A stretch of DNA of 64,000 bases, from positions 1 to 64,000 of the forward strand of contig NZ_JAATEO010000023.1 of the NCBI RefSeq assembly GCF_012034245.1, in the 5' to 3' direction. Below are positions 16,839 to 26,160 of the stretch, piece by piece. This DNA is from Micromonospora thermarum. Its GTDB lineage: Bacteria; Actinomycetota; Actinomycetes; Mycobacteriales; Micromonosporaceae. Position 1 is the first letter of the stretch. Each line of letters opens with the position of its first letter. The notes below the pieces were generated by a model. That model did no database searches and had not been told where the DNA came from. It saw only the letters and a list, made by a program, of their open reading frames with translations. A program made the position numbers and the translations under genes.

Positions 16839-17852
16839 ATGGGTCCCGCACTGTGCCTTCTGTCAGCCGCGTGCTTCGGCGCCATGGCGATCTTCGGGAA
16901 GCTCGCGTACGCCGCGGACGTCTCGCCTGGAGCGCTCCTCCTGGTGCGCTTCGGCCTTGCCGCCGCCCTACTGGCGATGCTGCTGCTCCTGCGACCGGGT
17001 CTGCGAAGCGATCCTGCGAGCCCCGACCCAAGGACGAGTCCCGCGCGCGTGACCCTGGGCCTGCTGGTGACGGCCCTCGGTCTGGGCGCCATCGGGTACG
17101 CCACCCAGGCGTCCCTGTACTTCGCGGCCTTGGAACTGATGGACGCCTCGCTGCTGTCCCTGGTCTTCTACACCTACCCGCTGCTGGTCACCCTCACGGC
17201 CGTCCTGCTGGGCCGGGACCGCCTGACACCCGACCGCTGCGCCGCACTGGTGGCCGCCTCCTGCGGGACGCTGCTCGTCCTTCTCGGGACCGGCGGTGTG
17301 GACTTCCACCCGCTCGGGGCGGCCCTCGCGTTCGGTGCCGCTGTCACCTACCCCATGTACATCCTCGTCGCCGACACCGTCGTGCACCGGCTGCCACCGG
17401 TGATGCTGTCCGCGCTGGTGATGGCCGGTGCCGCCCTCACCCTGGCCGCACGCGCCCTCGTGACGGGCGGGGTCGACCTCAACTTCGGGCCAGAGGGCTG
17501 GTTCTGGCTCACGTGCATCGCGGTCGTGTCCACCGTCCTGGCGATGCTGACCTTCTTCGCCGGCCTGCGGCGGACGGGCCCTTCGACCGCAGCCATCCTG
17601 TCGACGTTCGAACCGGTCGTCACCACCGCGCTGGCGGCGATCACGCTCGACGAGATCCTCACCCCCGTACAGGTAGCGGGTGGCCTGCTCGTCCTGTCGT
17701 CCGTGGCTGCCCTACAGGTGCACAGGGCACGCCCCGGGCACCGCGGCCCAGCGCCACGCCGGCTGCCGACCCGACCTCGACGCGAGGCAGCCGGTCTCGA
17801 TCAGCAAGAAGCAGTGCCCGCAGGCATGCCCGGGCGCTCACCACGCCCCTGA
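16839..17852 (+). CDS. EamA/DMT-family transporter
   Basis: A 337-residue protein with about ten transmembrane segments arranged as two EamA repeats. The first begins MGPALCLLSAACFGAMAIFG, the second GAALAFGAAVTYPMYILV; each ends with the family pattern near a GP/E motif (TGPSTAAILSTFEPVVTTAL). It exports small metabolites or amino acids in related systems. The last 50 residues are hydrophilic and variable. It is paired with the divergent LysR regulator. Confidence 0.9.
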   Translation: MGPALCLLSAACFGAMAIFGKLAYAADVSPGALLLVRFGLAAALLAMLLLLRPGLRSDPASPDPRTSPARVTLGLLVTALGLGAIGYATQASLYFAALELMDASLLSLVFYTYPLLVTLTAVLLGRDRLTPDRCAALVAASCGTLLVLLGTGGVDFHPLGAALAFGAAVTYPMYILVADTVVHRLPPVMLSALVMAGAALTLAARALVTGGVDLNFGPEGWFWLTCIAVVSTVLAMLTFFAGLRRTGPSTAAILSTFEPVVTTALAAITLDEILTPVQVAGGLLVLSSVAALQVHRARPGHRGPAPRRLPTRPRREAAGLDQQEAVPAGMPGRSPRP

Positions 17853-17905
17853 CCCGAGCCGGCACCGCCTCAGGTGCTCGATCAGCGGCAGATCACTGCA
17901 CTTGA

Positions 17906-18526
17906 TCATGAGGATGCCGATTGCGGTGAGTTCGGAGGCTTGGCCTTCTGCGGGTAGATCGTCTCGTGACGGGCCAGCATGGCGACGAACTCGCCGATCT
18001 TCCGCTCGCGGGTCTGCGCCCGTTTGACGGCGTTGAGGCGGTAAATGAGGGCGAACCGGTTGGTCTTGGTGAGTACGTCGAACATGGCCTGCGCGGCGGG
18101 GTCGGCGGCGATGGCGGCGAGCAGGTCGGCCGGTACCTCGGCTTCCGACGGCGGGGCGTAGGCGCTCGCCCACCGCCCGTCCGCCTTCGCGGCTTCCACC
18201 GCGGCGCGGCCCGGGGGCATCATCCGCCCCTGCGCCTCCAGCCGGGCCACGTGGGCGACATTGCGTTGTGACCAGGAACTGCGGGGCCGGCGAGGGGTGA
18301 ACCGGATCCAGGAGGTCTCCTGATCCCGTTTACGGGCCTGCCCGTCGATCCAGCCGAAGCACAGTGCCTCGTCGACCGCCTGCTGCCAGGTCAGCGTGGT
18401 GGCTGTGCCGCCTTTCCTGGTCAGAGCGAGCCAGACGCCGGGCGACGTAGCATGGTTGGCCGACAACCACGCCCGCAGCGCCTCGGCGTCCCCGACGACC
18501 AACTCATCCAGTTCGGCGCTCCCCAT
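17906..18526 (-). CDS. YdeI/OmpD-associated family protein
   Basis: A 206-residue soluble protein of the YdeI/OmpD-associated family. Seen are the N-terminal AEALRAWLSANHATSPGVWL, the family hallmark QAVDEALCFGWIDGQ, and FTPRRPRSSWSQRNV, plus a C-terminal AKTNR-like region with a helical TRERKIGEFVAML. In E. coli YdeI is linked to antimicrobial peptide resistance; biochemical function is unknown. Start ATG 18526. Monocistronic between a convergent transporter and the acyltransferase operon. Confidence 0.85.
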   Translation of the reverse strand: MGSAELDELVVGDAEALRAWLSANHATSPGVWLALTRKGGTATTLTWQQAVDEALCFGWIDGQARKRDQETSWIRFTPRRPRSSWSQRNVAHVARLEAQGRMMPPGRAAVEAAKADGRWASAYAPPSEAEVPADLLAAIAADPAAQAMFDVLTKTNRFALIYRLNAVKRAQTRERKIGEFVAMLARHETIYPQKAKPPNSPQSASS

Positions 18527-18704
18527 GACCGCAGGCTAACCCGACTCGCCGGGCTGCCGGCGCGCCGGTCGCTCGGCGGACCGTCGGGGCGAACGATCGC
18601 GGGCCCGCCGTCGAGACCTGGGACGTCCTGCGGGACCGGGTCCGCCGCCACGCCGACACCAGATCGCGGAGATCGAGCGGCCGACGGCGGACCCGTGACC
18701 GGGG

Positions 18705-20537
18705 CTACCGCTCGTCGAGCAGGTCGCGCAGCTCACGCAACGCTTCGCGGAGCCGGTCGGCGAACGCGTACATCATGCCGGCGACCGGGCGCGGGGTGCT
18801 GAGGTACAGGTTGAACCGGTCCGGCAGCAGCACGTACGCGATCCCGATGCAGCGGCTGCTGGTGGCCCCGAACCCGAAGTAGCGGATGCTGGTCGACGGC
18901 GCCGAGCTGGTGCTCAGGTAGTCGTCGCGCATCGTGAGCCACCCCGGCGTCTCGTACAGCCGGGACGCCTCGGGCACGCCGAGCGCCGCCCCACGCCGCT
19001 TCTGGATCAGCTGCAGCTCCCACAGGTGCTGCTCCGGTGCCGCACCGGCTTGGCACTGCTTCGCCCGTTCGACATGCTTGTCGGCCGCGGCCCGGAACGC
19101 CACCCGCCGCTCGTCGGGTGACGCGGCGGGATCGTCCATCGTGGACGCGAACCGCAGCACCTCGGGCGTGACGACGCGCATCGCCTCGGTCCGCCCCCGC
19201 AGGTACTGGCGGGTGGCGATGGACTCGTACGTGGTGCCGATGAAGCCCTTGGCCCGCTTGTGCGCGAGCTGGTATGCCATCTGCACGAACGCGTCCGGCG
19301 ACATCCGCAGCCGCTTGACCTCGTCCACCCCGAACTCGTCGAAGGACAGGGTCACGGTGGCGGTGTCCGCGCCGTATTGGGCGAACGACCGTGCCGCGGC
19401 GGCGATGTCGGCCCGCAGCGCGTCGTCGAGCACGAACGTGACCGGCTCGATCGTCGGCACCCCCTGCGCCGTCGCACCCGACTGCGCGGCGTGCTCCTCC
19501 GGCGAGGCGGCGAGCATGGTGTCGACGAAGCTGAGAATGGTGGTGCCGTCCAGCCCGCAGTGCTCGACGTTGATGCCGGCCGTGCCGTCGGCGAACACGA
19601 TGAGGGACACCGCCTTGTCGAACCACCGGTTGCCGCTGTCGCCGTGCAGCAACTGGTCGCAGGCCGCCAGGTCGTCGTCCGGCGTCAGGTCCTCCAGGCA
19701 CACGCAGAACAGCGCCGTCTCGATGGTGTCCAGCGCCGCGGCGTTGCCGGGATCCAGTGCCGCCAGCCGGTCCCTGGCCGCCGCCCACTCGGCCCGGGCC
19801 ATGGTGGTGAGATGACCGGCCGCGGTGGCCGTCGCGGCCCGCGCGGCACCGGCCTTCTGCACCTCACGCAGGCCGGCCGCCAGGTCGTCGAGGGAGTACG
19901 GGCGCCCGCCCGGGCCGACCACGTGCATCCGGAACGCGTTGCCGCGCTGGAACACCACGATGTGCCGCGCCGTCGACGGGCCCGGCATCTCGTCGCTGTA
20001 CGGCGCTCGGACGGTGTCCTGCACCGGCCCTGGGATGCGGGTGGTCGAGAACAGGAACTTGTTCTGCTCCATCGACAACGGCTGCCCGCGCGTCACGATC
20101 GGCGGGATGCGCTCGTCGTCGAGCTGGATCTTGTAGTTCACGGCGGCGGCGATGAGCCTCGCCGCGCGCTCCACCTGCGGCTCGGCGAACCCGCGCAACG
20201 GCGTGTCGCGGAACAGGAAGATGAAGTTGGCGTTCAACGCGATCCGGTCCCGGCGACCGAGATAGCGCGCCGGCCAGAACGTGTCCAGCCAGCTGTGCGT
20301 GGCCGGATCCGCGTTGTACCGCACCAGATCGGCGTGCAGCTTCGGCCCCGGACCGTCGGCCCGCCCGAACTCCCGCACGGCGGCCTCGGTGTCGGCGAAC
20401 TCTTCCTGCGTCAGCAGCGGCGCACACCACTCGAGGAACCGGGCGCAGGTGTCCTCCAGCGCGGGCAACGGCACCCGCGGCAGCGTGTCCTCGTTGTGGA
20501 ACGTGCTCGCTCGGTCTCCCTGGAATTCGCTGCTCAT
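18705..20537 (-). CDS. Choline/carnitine-type O-acyltransferase
   Basis: A 610-residue member of the carnitine acyltransferase family, of typical full length. The start LPRVPLPALEDTCARFLEWC matches the family N-terminus. The catalytic motif VEHCGLDG places the active-site His at about residue 326. A TYESIATRQYLRGRTEAMR segment is the carnitine/substrate-binding TYE-RGRT motif. These enzymes transfer acyl groups from CoA to a hydroxyl of a trimethylammonium alcohol. It overlaps the upstream methyltransferase by 4 bases (ATGA) and is the last gene of a three-gene operon. In this context its acceptor is more likely the operon's own hydroxylated, perhaps N-methylated, product than carnitine itself (inference). 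Confidence 0.88.
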   Translation of the reverse strand: MSSEFQGDRASTFHNEDTLPRVPLPALEDTCARFLEWCAPLLTQEEFADTEAAVREFGRADGPGPKLHADLVRYNADPATHSWLDTFWPARYLGRRDRIALNANFIFLFRDTPLRGFAEPQVERAARLIAAAVNYKIQLDDERIPPIVTRGQPLSMEQNKFLFSTTRIPGPVQDTVRAPYSDEMPGPSTARHIVVFQRGNAFRMHVVGPGGRPYSLDDLAAGLREVQKAGAARAATATAAGHLTTMARAEWAAARDRLAALDPGNAAALDTIETALFCVCLEDLTPDDDLAACDQLLHGDSGNRWFDKAVSLIVFADGTAGINVEHCGLDGTTILSFVDTMLAASPEEHAAQSGATAQGVPTIEPVTFVLDDALRADIAAAARSFAQYGADTATVTLSFDEFGVDEVKRLRMSPDAFVQMAYQLAHKRAKGFIGTTYESIATRQYLRGRTEAMRVVTPEVLRFASTMDDPAASPDERRVAFRAAADKHVERAKQCQAGAAPEQHLWELQLIQKRRGAALGVPEASRLYETPGWLTMRDDYLSTSSAPSTSIRYFGFGATSSRCIGIAYVLLPDRFNLYLSTPRPVAGMMYAFADRLREALRELRDLLDER

Positions 20538-21385
20538 CGGGCGGCCTTCTGAGTCAGTGACTGGTCATCGTCAAAGGTCAAGGGGTCGGGGGTGCCGATG
20601 GGCCGGGAGACGTAGAGCTGAGCGTACAACCACCCGTCGTTCTCCAGGCCCTCCGGATCGACGCCGGCGGCGGACATCGTCTCCAGCACCTGCCGCTGTT
20701 CCCGGTCGGACGCGAAACGGCGCTGCCGGAACGTCCGGTTCACCCGCATCGTGTCGTAACCGAGGGCCGCGAGGCTGTCGGCGATCGGTTCGAACGGGAA
20801 CATCCGCAGCGCGAAATGCGCCATCCACGGCAGCCGGTCCCGGCGGGAGCCGACCACGCGCACGAGCGTCCTGCCGGTGACGTAGCCGAGGCATCCGGTG
20901 GAGATCACGATGTCGGCGCCGGCGAGCAGGGCGCGCTGCCGCGCCGTGGGTTCGCGCGCCTCCAGGTCGGCCTGCACGGCGTCGTCGAGGAAGCCGGCGG
21001 CCGATGCGTACCCCAGCGCCGGCCGGGACACGTCCAGCCCCACGAACCGGGCCGGGAACCGGTGCGCCCGGACCAGCTCACGATCGCGCTCCAGCAGCGC
21101 TTGGCGGGTGCACTCGGCGCCGGCGTAGCGGTCGTACAGGTCGTCCATGGTGGCGTCGCAGCGCAGCAGGGCCGCGTTGACGCCGTAGGAGCAGCCGATG
21201 TCGACGACGGTCGGGACGGCCACCTGCCGCGATTGGCGGTACTGCCCGATGATCTGCTGGAAATAGGGCTTGGCGAGTTGGGGAATGTAATAGTCGAGCT
21301 CACGCAGGGTGGTGAAATAGGCGCGGGGATCGGGTTGCGTGTAGATGCCGTCGAGGGAAACTTTTCCGGTCCGGTCGAAACGCAC
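20534..21385 (-). CDS. SAM-dependent class I methyltransferase
   Basis: A 283-residue protein. Motif I of Rossmann methyltransferases is visible as VVDIGCSYGVNAALL at about residues 60-75, with an acidic LDVSRPALGYA motif II/III region and ADIVISTGCLGYV as motif IV. An N-terminal helical part (YFTTLRELDYYIPQLAKPYF) may cap the site. The substrate is not recognisable. It stands between an oxygenase (21-base gap) and a carnitine-type acyltransferase (4-base overlap), so it probably acts in the same small-molecule pathway, for example as an N- or O-methyltransferase of the hydroxylated product. That role is inference. Confidence 0.8.
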   Translation of the reverse strand: MRFDRTGKVSLDGIYTQPDPRAYFTTLRELDYYIPQLAKPYFQQIIGQYRQSRQVAVPTVVDIGCSYGVNAALLRCDATMDDLYDRYAGAECTRQALLERDRELVRAHRFPARFVGLDVSRPALGYASAAGFLDDAVQADLEAREPTARQRALLAGADIVISTGCLGYVTGRTLVRVVGSRRDRLPWMAHFALRMFPFEPIADSLAALGYDTMRVNRTFRQRRFASDREQRQVLETMSAAGVDPEGLENDGWLYAQLYVSRPIGTPDPLTFDDDQSLTQKAAR

Positions 21386-21406
21386 GGGGGCGGCTCCTCG
21401 CGATTA

Positions 21407-22249
21407 CTAGTCCAGCAACTGGTCGACTCGCACGGCATTGCGCTCGGCGTCGTGGTGCGCGGGCAGGACCCGGCCGAACAGCTGCCGCGTACGGGCGACG
21501 CTGCCCATCACGCCGGGGCGTTCGGAGTAGGCGAAGATCGCTGAGTGCCGGGCGGTGGCGCCGCGCACCGCGCTAACCCGGTGCAGCGCGTACCGGCCCT
21601 TGAACAGCTGGAGGTCACCGGGGCGCAGGGTCAGGGCCCGCACCGGCGAGCGGTCGGCCCCGGTGAGCACCGAACGGACGGCGTCGAAGTTCTCCGCGTC
21701 CGCTGAACGGATGTTCGGGCAGTACTCGAAGACGCCGCCCTCCTCCGGCTCCTGGGTCAACATGCTGACGGTGAACTCGTTGGTGTCGAAGTGCCACGGG
21801 TGCTCCATGCCGGGCCGCACGACGTTGAGCACCAGGCCGGACAGCGGGTCGGCGAGCTCGTACAGCTTCGGGAGTTCGAAGCAGGCGGCGACGAAGCGCA
21901 CGAACGACGGGTCGGTGTAGAGCCGGTGGATGACACTGTCGGTGGGGATCCGGTCGCGCGGGACGAACGCGTTGCCGCGCTGCATGACGATGCGGCCCGG
22001 GTGCTCGGCCGGCAGGTCGTCGTCGAACGCGATGTTGTAGACGTTGGTCTCCTCAACGTCGTAGTACGCCAGCGGGGCGACCCCGGCGCCTTCCTGCCGC
22101 AGCGCCTCCCAGCTGCTCGGCAGAATGAACTCCGGCAGCACGCTGCACCCGAGTTCGCGCAGTTCGGTGCGCGTTTGGGAAACGACGCGTTCCCATGCGT
22201 CGCTTCCCGGGTCGGCCAGTGGATAGCGCGCGGTGTCCACGATTTTCAT
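21407..22249 (-). CDS. Fe(II)/2-oxoglutarate-dependent oxygenase
   Basis: A 280-residue cupin-fold oxygenase. The iron ligands are visible: HFD (His153, Asp155) and a distal His223 in YALHRVSA, with Arg234 (ARHS) placed to bind 2-oxoglutarate. Having Asp in the HxD position points to a hydroxylase rather than a halogenase, although the sequence around WHFDTNEFTVSMLTQEPEEG resembles the BesD/HalD-type amino acid hydroxylase/halogenase group (family guess from memory). ATG 22249 is chosen over 22282 because it gives a normal start. It is the first gene of an operon with a methyltransferase and a carnitine-type acyltransferase. Confidence 0.82.
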   Translation of the reverse strand: MKIVDTARYPLADPGSDAWERVVSQTRTELRELGCSVLPEFILPSSWEALRQEGAGVAPLAYYDVEETNVYNIAFDDDLPAEHPGRIVMQRGNAFVPRDRIPTDSVIHRLYTDPSFVRFVAACFELPKLYELADPLSGLVLNVVRPGMEHPWHFDTNEFTVSMLTQEPEEGGVFEYCPNIRSADAENFDAVRSVLTGADRSPVRALTLRPGDLQLFKGRYALHRVSAVRGATARHSAIFAYSERPGVMGSVARTRQLFGRVLPAHHDAERNAVRVDQLLD

Positions 22250-22665
22250 TTGGACGGACCCCTTCTTCAATGGTCGCGGCATGAAGAAATGTGGAATCCT
22301 AACAAGATTGACCGGCGTCTAGTCCATGTTGGTTACATTGTTCACATCGCCGCGGCCGGAGCGCGGTCCGCTGTCAAGTCCACCTACTGGCCAGGTCGCG
22401 TCGGAGTTGCCGCGTGTCAGCCAGCGATGGGCAGCCATCGGGGGAGCCAGTACAACTGCCGGCGGGTTCAGCTCCGCACGGAATCGGGGCGCACACCGCG
22501 ACAGCCACCTCAGCCTCCCGTGCATCACGTGCGAGACGCAGCCTACGACGGGAGCCGAGATCGCCGGTCCTGCCCCGCCTGGCGGGGGCACCGGGAGAGG
22601 ATGGGGCGGAGCGGAGCCCATCGGGAGGACGGTGCCGCACGGACCTCGCAGCGAGGGGAGCTGTC
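22250..22665. other. Intergenic region between divergent operons
   Basis: About 415 bases between the oxygenase operon and the oxidoreductase. No gene is convincing in any frame. The 90 bases next to the oxygenase are AT-richer than the surroundings and probably hold its promoter. No clear -35/-10 pair. Confidence 0.4.
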
Positions 22666-23592
22666 GTGCAAGCGATCACTGTGCGGGATCGAGAGGCCGG
22701 ACCGGCCGGACTGACCCTGACCGAGTTGCCGTACCCGCACCTGGCGGAGAACGAGGTCATGGTGCGCGTGCACGCGGCAGGGTTCACTCCCGGGGAGTTG
22801 ACCTGGCCGGGGACCTGGACCGACCGCGCCGGGCGGGACCGCACCCCCTCCGTTCCCGGGCACGAGGTGTCCGGCGTCGTGACCGAGCTGGGCTACGGCA
22901 CCACCGGGCTCAGCGTCGGGCAGCGGGTGTTCGGTCTGACCGACTGGACGCGCAACGGCTCGCTGGCCGAGTACGTGGCCGTGGAGGCCCGCAACCTCGC
23001 CCCGCTGCCCGCGGACGTGGACCACACCGTGGCTACCGCCGCGGTGATCTCCGGACTGACCGCGTGGCAGGCACTCTTCGTCCACGCCCGCATCGAACCG
23101 GGGCAGACTGTCCTGATCCACGGTGCCGCGGGTGGTGTCGGCTCCCTCGCGGTCCAGCTCGCCCGCGAGGCGGGAGCACGAGTGATCGGCACCGGCCGCG
23201 CACGGGACCGGGACACCGCGCTGAAGCTGGGCGTCGACGCGTTCGTCGACCTCCAGAACGAGAATCTGGAGGACGTCGGACCGGTCGACGTGGTCTTCGA
23301 CGTGATCGGCGGCGACATCCGCGACCGCTCCACCGCACTTGTGCGGCCCGGCGGCACGCTCGTCACCATCGCCGGCCCACCGGAGGTCCAGCCGCAGAAC
23401 GGTCGCGCGATGTTCTTCGTCGTCGAAGCCGACCGCGCCCAACTCACCGAACTGGCCACGCGACTGCGCGACGGGCGACTCACCCCGAACGTCGGAGCCG
23501 TCCGGCCCCTGTCGGAGGCGGTGGCCGCATTCGGACCCGACGCTCCCCGAGCGCCCGGGAAGATCATCATCCGCGTCAGAAACGACGACTGA
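22666..23592 (+). CDS. NADPH-dependent quinone-oxidoreductase-like protein (MDR superfamily)
   Basis: A 308-residue medium-chain dehydrogenase/reductase without structural zinc. The N-terminal GroES-like domain (LPYPHLAENEVMVRVHAAGF, PSVPGHEVSGVVTELG) is followed by a Rossmann domain with LIHGAAGGVGSLAVQLAREAG. Members reduce quinones or enones with NADPH. GTG 22666 is the start: it has GAGGGGAG upstream and matches the family N-terminus, whereas upstream in-frame codons give unrelated sequence. Monocistronic. Confidence 0.88.
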   Translation: MQAITVRDREAGPAGLTLTELPYPHLAENEVMVRVHAAGFTPGELTWPGTWTDRAGRDRTPSVPGHEVSGVVTELGYGTTGLSVGQRVFGLTDWTRNGSLAEYVAVEARNLAPLPADVDHTVATAAVISGLTAWQALFVHARIEPGQTVLIHGAAGGVGSLAVQLAREAGARVIGTGRARDRDTALKLGVDAFVDLQNENLEDVGPVDVVFDVIGGDIRDRSTALVRPGGTLVTIAGPPEVQPQNGRAMFFVVEADRAQLTELATRLRDGRLTPNVGAVRPLSEAVAAFGPDAPRAPGKIIIRVRNDD

Positions 23593-23683
23593 CCACGGAG
23601 ACGCCGTCGCGCCTCGCCCCGTCGTCGGAGATACACCCCGATTGTCGTACCCCCACCGATGCCGCCGTCCGTATCATCTCGGC

Positions 23684-24640
23684 ATGGTGCTGGACCTGGA
23701 CGGACGGTTCAGCCGGCGGGCGGTGCTCCTGGCCGCCGGAGGGCTGCTCGTCGGTTGCTCCCGGCAGCCCGAGGTCGACGAGGTCCACCTGCGACTGGCG
23801 ACCGGGCCGGCGGGGGCGGTGTACCGGCGGATCGGCGGCGCGCTGGCCGAACACATCTCCGAGCAGGTGCCGGGTGCCACGGTGACCACCGTGCCGAGCG
23901 GGGCGTCCACCGACAACATCCGGATGCTGCGGGCCGGCGAGGTGCACCTCGGGCTGACGAGCCTGGACGCGCTGATCACCACCGACGGCAGCGTGCCCGG
24001 GGGGCTCTCGGCGATCTGCCGGCTCTACGACAGTCACCTGCACCTCGTGGTCATGGCCGGTTCGGCGATCGACGAGTTCCGGGACCTTCAGGGCAGGCGC
24101 GTATCCCTCGGTGCCCGCGACTCCGGCACGGAGTTCACGTCGCTGCGGGTTCTGAAGCTCGGCCGGGTGAACGTCGATGGTCGGTACCTCAGCCAGGCCG
24201 AGTCGGCGGCGGCACTGCGCGCCGGTGAGATCGACGCGATGTTTTCGCTGACCGGCGTCCCGACGCCCGCCGTCACGGAGTTGGCGCAGCGGCACCCGAT
24301 CCGGCTGATCCCGTTGGACGCGCAGGCGGAACCGCTCTTCACCGCGTACCCCGGTCCCTACACTCCGGCCATGATCCCGGCGACCGCCTACACCGGCGTC
24401 CCGGCCACCCGCACCGTCGCTGTGCCGAACGTGCTCCTCGTGCGCAACGACCTGCCCGACGACCTGGTCTACGCCATCACCGACACGATCTTCCGGAACA
24501 CGGGCACGATCACCTCCGCCAGCCGGGGCGACGCCGAAGCCGTACCCGGGTGGCAGATCAACGTGCGTACCGCGATCTCCACCGCGGCGATCCCGCTCCA
24601 TCCGGGCGCGGCCGCCTGGTTCCGCGACCGCAAGCGCTGA
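23684..24640 (+). CDS. TAXI-family TRAP solute-binding lipoprotein
   Basis: A 318-residue exported binding protein. The N-terminus RFSRRAVLLAAGGLLVGC combines a twin-arginine-like motif and a lipobox with Cys25. The mature part starts VHLRLATGPAGAVYRRIGGA and has GASTDNIRMLRAGEVHLGLT, both typical of TAXI (TRAP-associated extracytoplasmic immunogenic) proteins. No TRAP membrane subunit is nearby. It ends 33 bases from the convergent histidine kinase, whose partner transporter is TctCBA. It may serve as the ligand-binding partner of the kinase rather than of a transporter (inference). Confidence 0.85.
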   Translation: MVLDLDGRFSRRAVLLAAGGLLVGCSRQPEVDEVHLRLATGPAGAVYRRIGGALAEHISEQVPGATVTTVPSGASTDNIRMLRAGEVHLGLTSLDALITTDGSVPGGLSAICRLYDSHLHLVVMAGSAIDEFRDLQGRRVSLGARDSGTEFTSLRVLKLGRVNVDGRYLSQAESAAALRAGEIDAMFSLTGVPTPAVTELAQRHPIRLIPLDAQAEPLFTAYPGPYTPAMIPATAYTGVPATRTVAVPNVLLVRNDLPDDLVYAITDTIFRNTGTITSASRGDAEAVPGWQINVRTAISTAAIPLHPGAAAWFRDRKR

Positions 24641-24673
24641 CCCGAGGCAGCGGCACGCCAGCGACGGGGTTCC

Positions 24674-26155
24674 TCAGACCGGCGACGGAACCGCGTCGCC
24701 GGACGACGACACCACCCGCGGAACGGCGGGCAACGCGACCACCGCGGCGAAGCCGTGCCCGGCCCCGTCCGGACGCGGCAGGCCGTCCTCCAGCCGCAGC
24801 TCGCCCCCGGCGGCCCCGACCAGGTCGGCGCAGATCGCCAGGCCCAGGCCGGTCCCGGACACGTTCTGGTGCCGGGGCGACCGCCAGAACCGCCGGAGCG
24901 CCTGGGGCCGCTCGGACACGTCGATCCCCTGGCCGTCGTCCCGGACAGCGATCGTGACCACGCCTCCGGCCGCGGACGCGCCGCCGTGCCCGGCGCCCGC
25001 ATCGTCGGGGACGACCCGGGCGGTCACCTCCACCAGCCGCGCCTCCGACAGCCGCAACGCGTTGCTGATCAGCTCGTCCAGGACGCTGCCCAGTCCGCCC
25101 GGCGGCTCCAGCAGCCGCAGCCCCGGCGGCACGTCGACCGCCAGTGTCTGCCCCGCCGTCGCCGTCAACGCCCGCCACCGCTCCACCCGGGTCGCCAGCA
25201 CCGCGTCGAGATCCACCGGCGACGCCGTCCGCATGCTCTCCATCCGCGCACTGGCCTGGAGCGAGTTCAACATCCGCTGCATCGCCTTCAGCTCGTCGAC
25301 GGCGATGTCGTACACCTGTCGCCCGTCACTCTCCGGCCGCAGATGCGGTTCCAGGCTCTCCACCGCGAGCCGGAGGCTGGTCAGCGGGTTGCGCAACTGG
25401 TGCGACGCGTCGGACACGAACGCCCGCTGCCGCTGCACGGCGTTCTCGACGGCGTCCATCATGGTGTTGAACGACTCCGCCAGCCGCCGCAGCTCGACCG
25501 GTCCGGCCTCCGCGTCCGCCCGGATCGTCAGGTCGCCCGCGGAGATCCGCGAGGTCGCCGCGTCCAGCTTCCGCACCGGCCGCAGCACCCACGCCGACAC
25601 CGGCCACGCGACGGCCGCGAGCGCGAGCAGCGGCAGCAGCCCGAGCCCGGCGAGCCGGGCCCAGCGTACGAGGATGCGTTCGCGCGTCTTCGACAGGTCG
25701 GAGATCGTCACGACGGCACCGACGACCTCACTGTCCCGGCCCACCGGCTCGGCCACCACGAGGGCGGAGTCGTTCCACGGCGCCCACTCCCAGGACGGCT
25801 CGGATCTCGCCCCGGCCAGCGCCGCGGTCACGATCCGGGGCAACGCCGGCTCGGCGCGCGCCGCCTCCTGGTACGCGCCGGCCGGTCCGAGCAGCACCGT
25901 GCCCGACGTGTCGATGACCGCGACCGGGATGCCGTAGAGCTCGTGGTAGCGCGTCAGTTCCAGTTGCAGCGCCTCGGTCCGCCCGGTCGACAGCGCGGTG
26001 TCGGCCAGCGACGCGAACCGGCCGACGTCGTTGAGCTGGTCGACGTACGTCTCCTGCATCTCCCGCTCGGCAACGGTGACGCTGAGCGGTACCCCGAGCG
26101 CCGCGACGAGCAGCACCGCGAGGGGTACCAGGACGACGAGCAGACGGCGGTGCAC
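24674..26155 (-). CDS. tctE: Sensor histidine kinase, TctE-like
   Basis: A 493-residue membrane kinase. One N-terminal transmembrane helix (RLLVVLVPLAVLLVAALGVP), an extracytoplasmic domain of about 130 residues, a second helix near 165-185, a HAMP linker, then HisKA with FVSDASHQLRNPLTSLRLAV (phospho-accepting His near residue 250) and a HATPase domain with N box ELISNALRLSEA, G1 DDGQGIDV and G2 GTGLGLAICADLVG. GTG 26155 is the start: it begins 5 bases after the stop of the response regulator, so they are co-expressed. Next to TctCBA, it most likely senses a carboxylate. Confidence 0.88.
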   Translation of the reverse strand: MHRRLLVVLVPLAVLLVAALGVPLSVTVAEREMQETYVDQLNDVGRFASLADTALSTGRTEALQLELTRYHELYGIPVAVIDTSGTVLLGPAGAYQEAARAEPALPRIVTAALAGARSEPSWEWAPWNDSALVVAEPVGRDSEVVGAVVTISDLSKTRERILVRWARLAGLGLLPLLALAAVAWPVSAWVLRPVRKLDAATSRISAGDLTIRADAEAGPVELRRLAESFNTMMDAVENAVQRQRAFVSDASHQLRNPLTSLRLAVESLEPHLRPESDGRQVYDIAVDELKAMQRMLNSLQASARMESMRTASPVDLDAVLATRVERWRALTATAGQTLAVDVPPGLRLLEPPGGLGSVLDELISNALRLSEARLVEVTARVVPDDAGAGHGGASAAGGVVTIAVRDDGQGIDVSERPQALRRFWRSPRHQNVSGTGLGLAICADLVGAAGGELRLEDGLPRPDGAGHGFAAVVALPAVPRVVSSSGDAVPSPV

Positions 26156-26160
26156 GGCGC

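Noticed and set aside
21407..22249. Radical halogenase (BesD/HalD type)
   Set aside because: The HxD motif keeps Asp155; halogenases of this group have Gly or Ala there to leave room for chloride.
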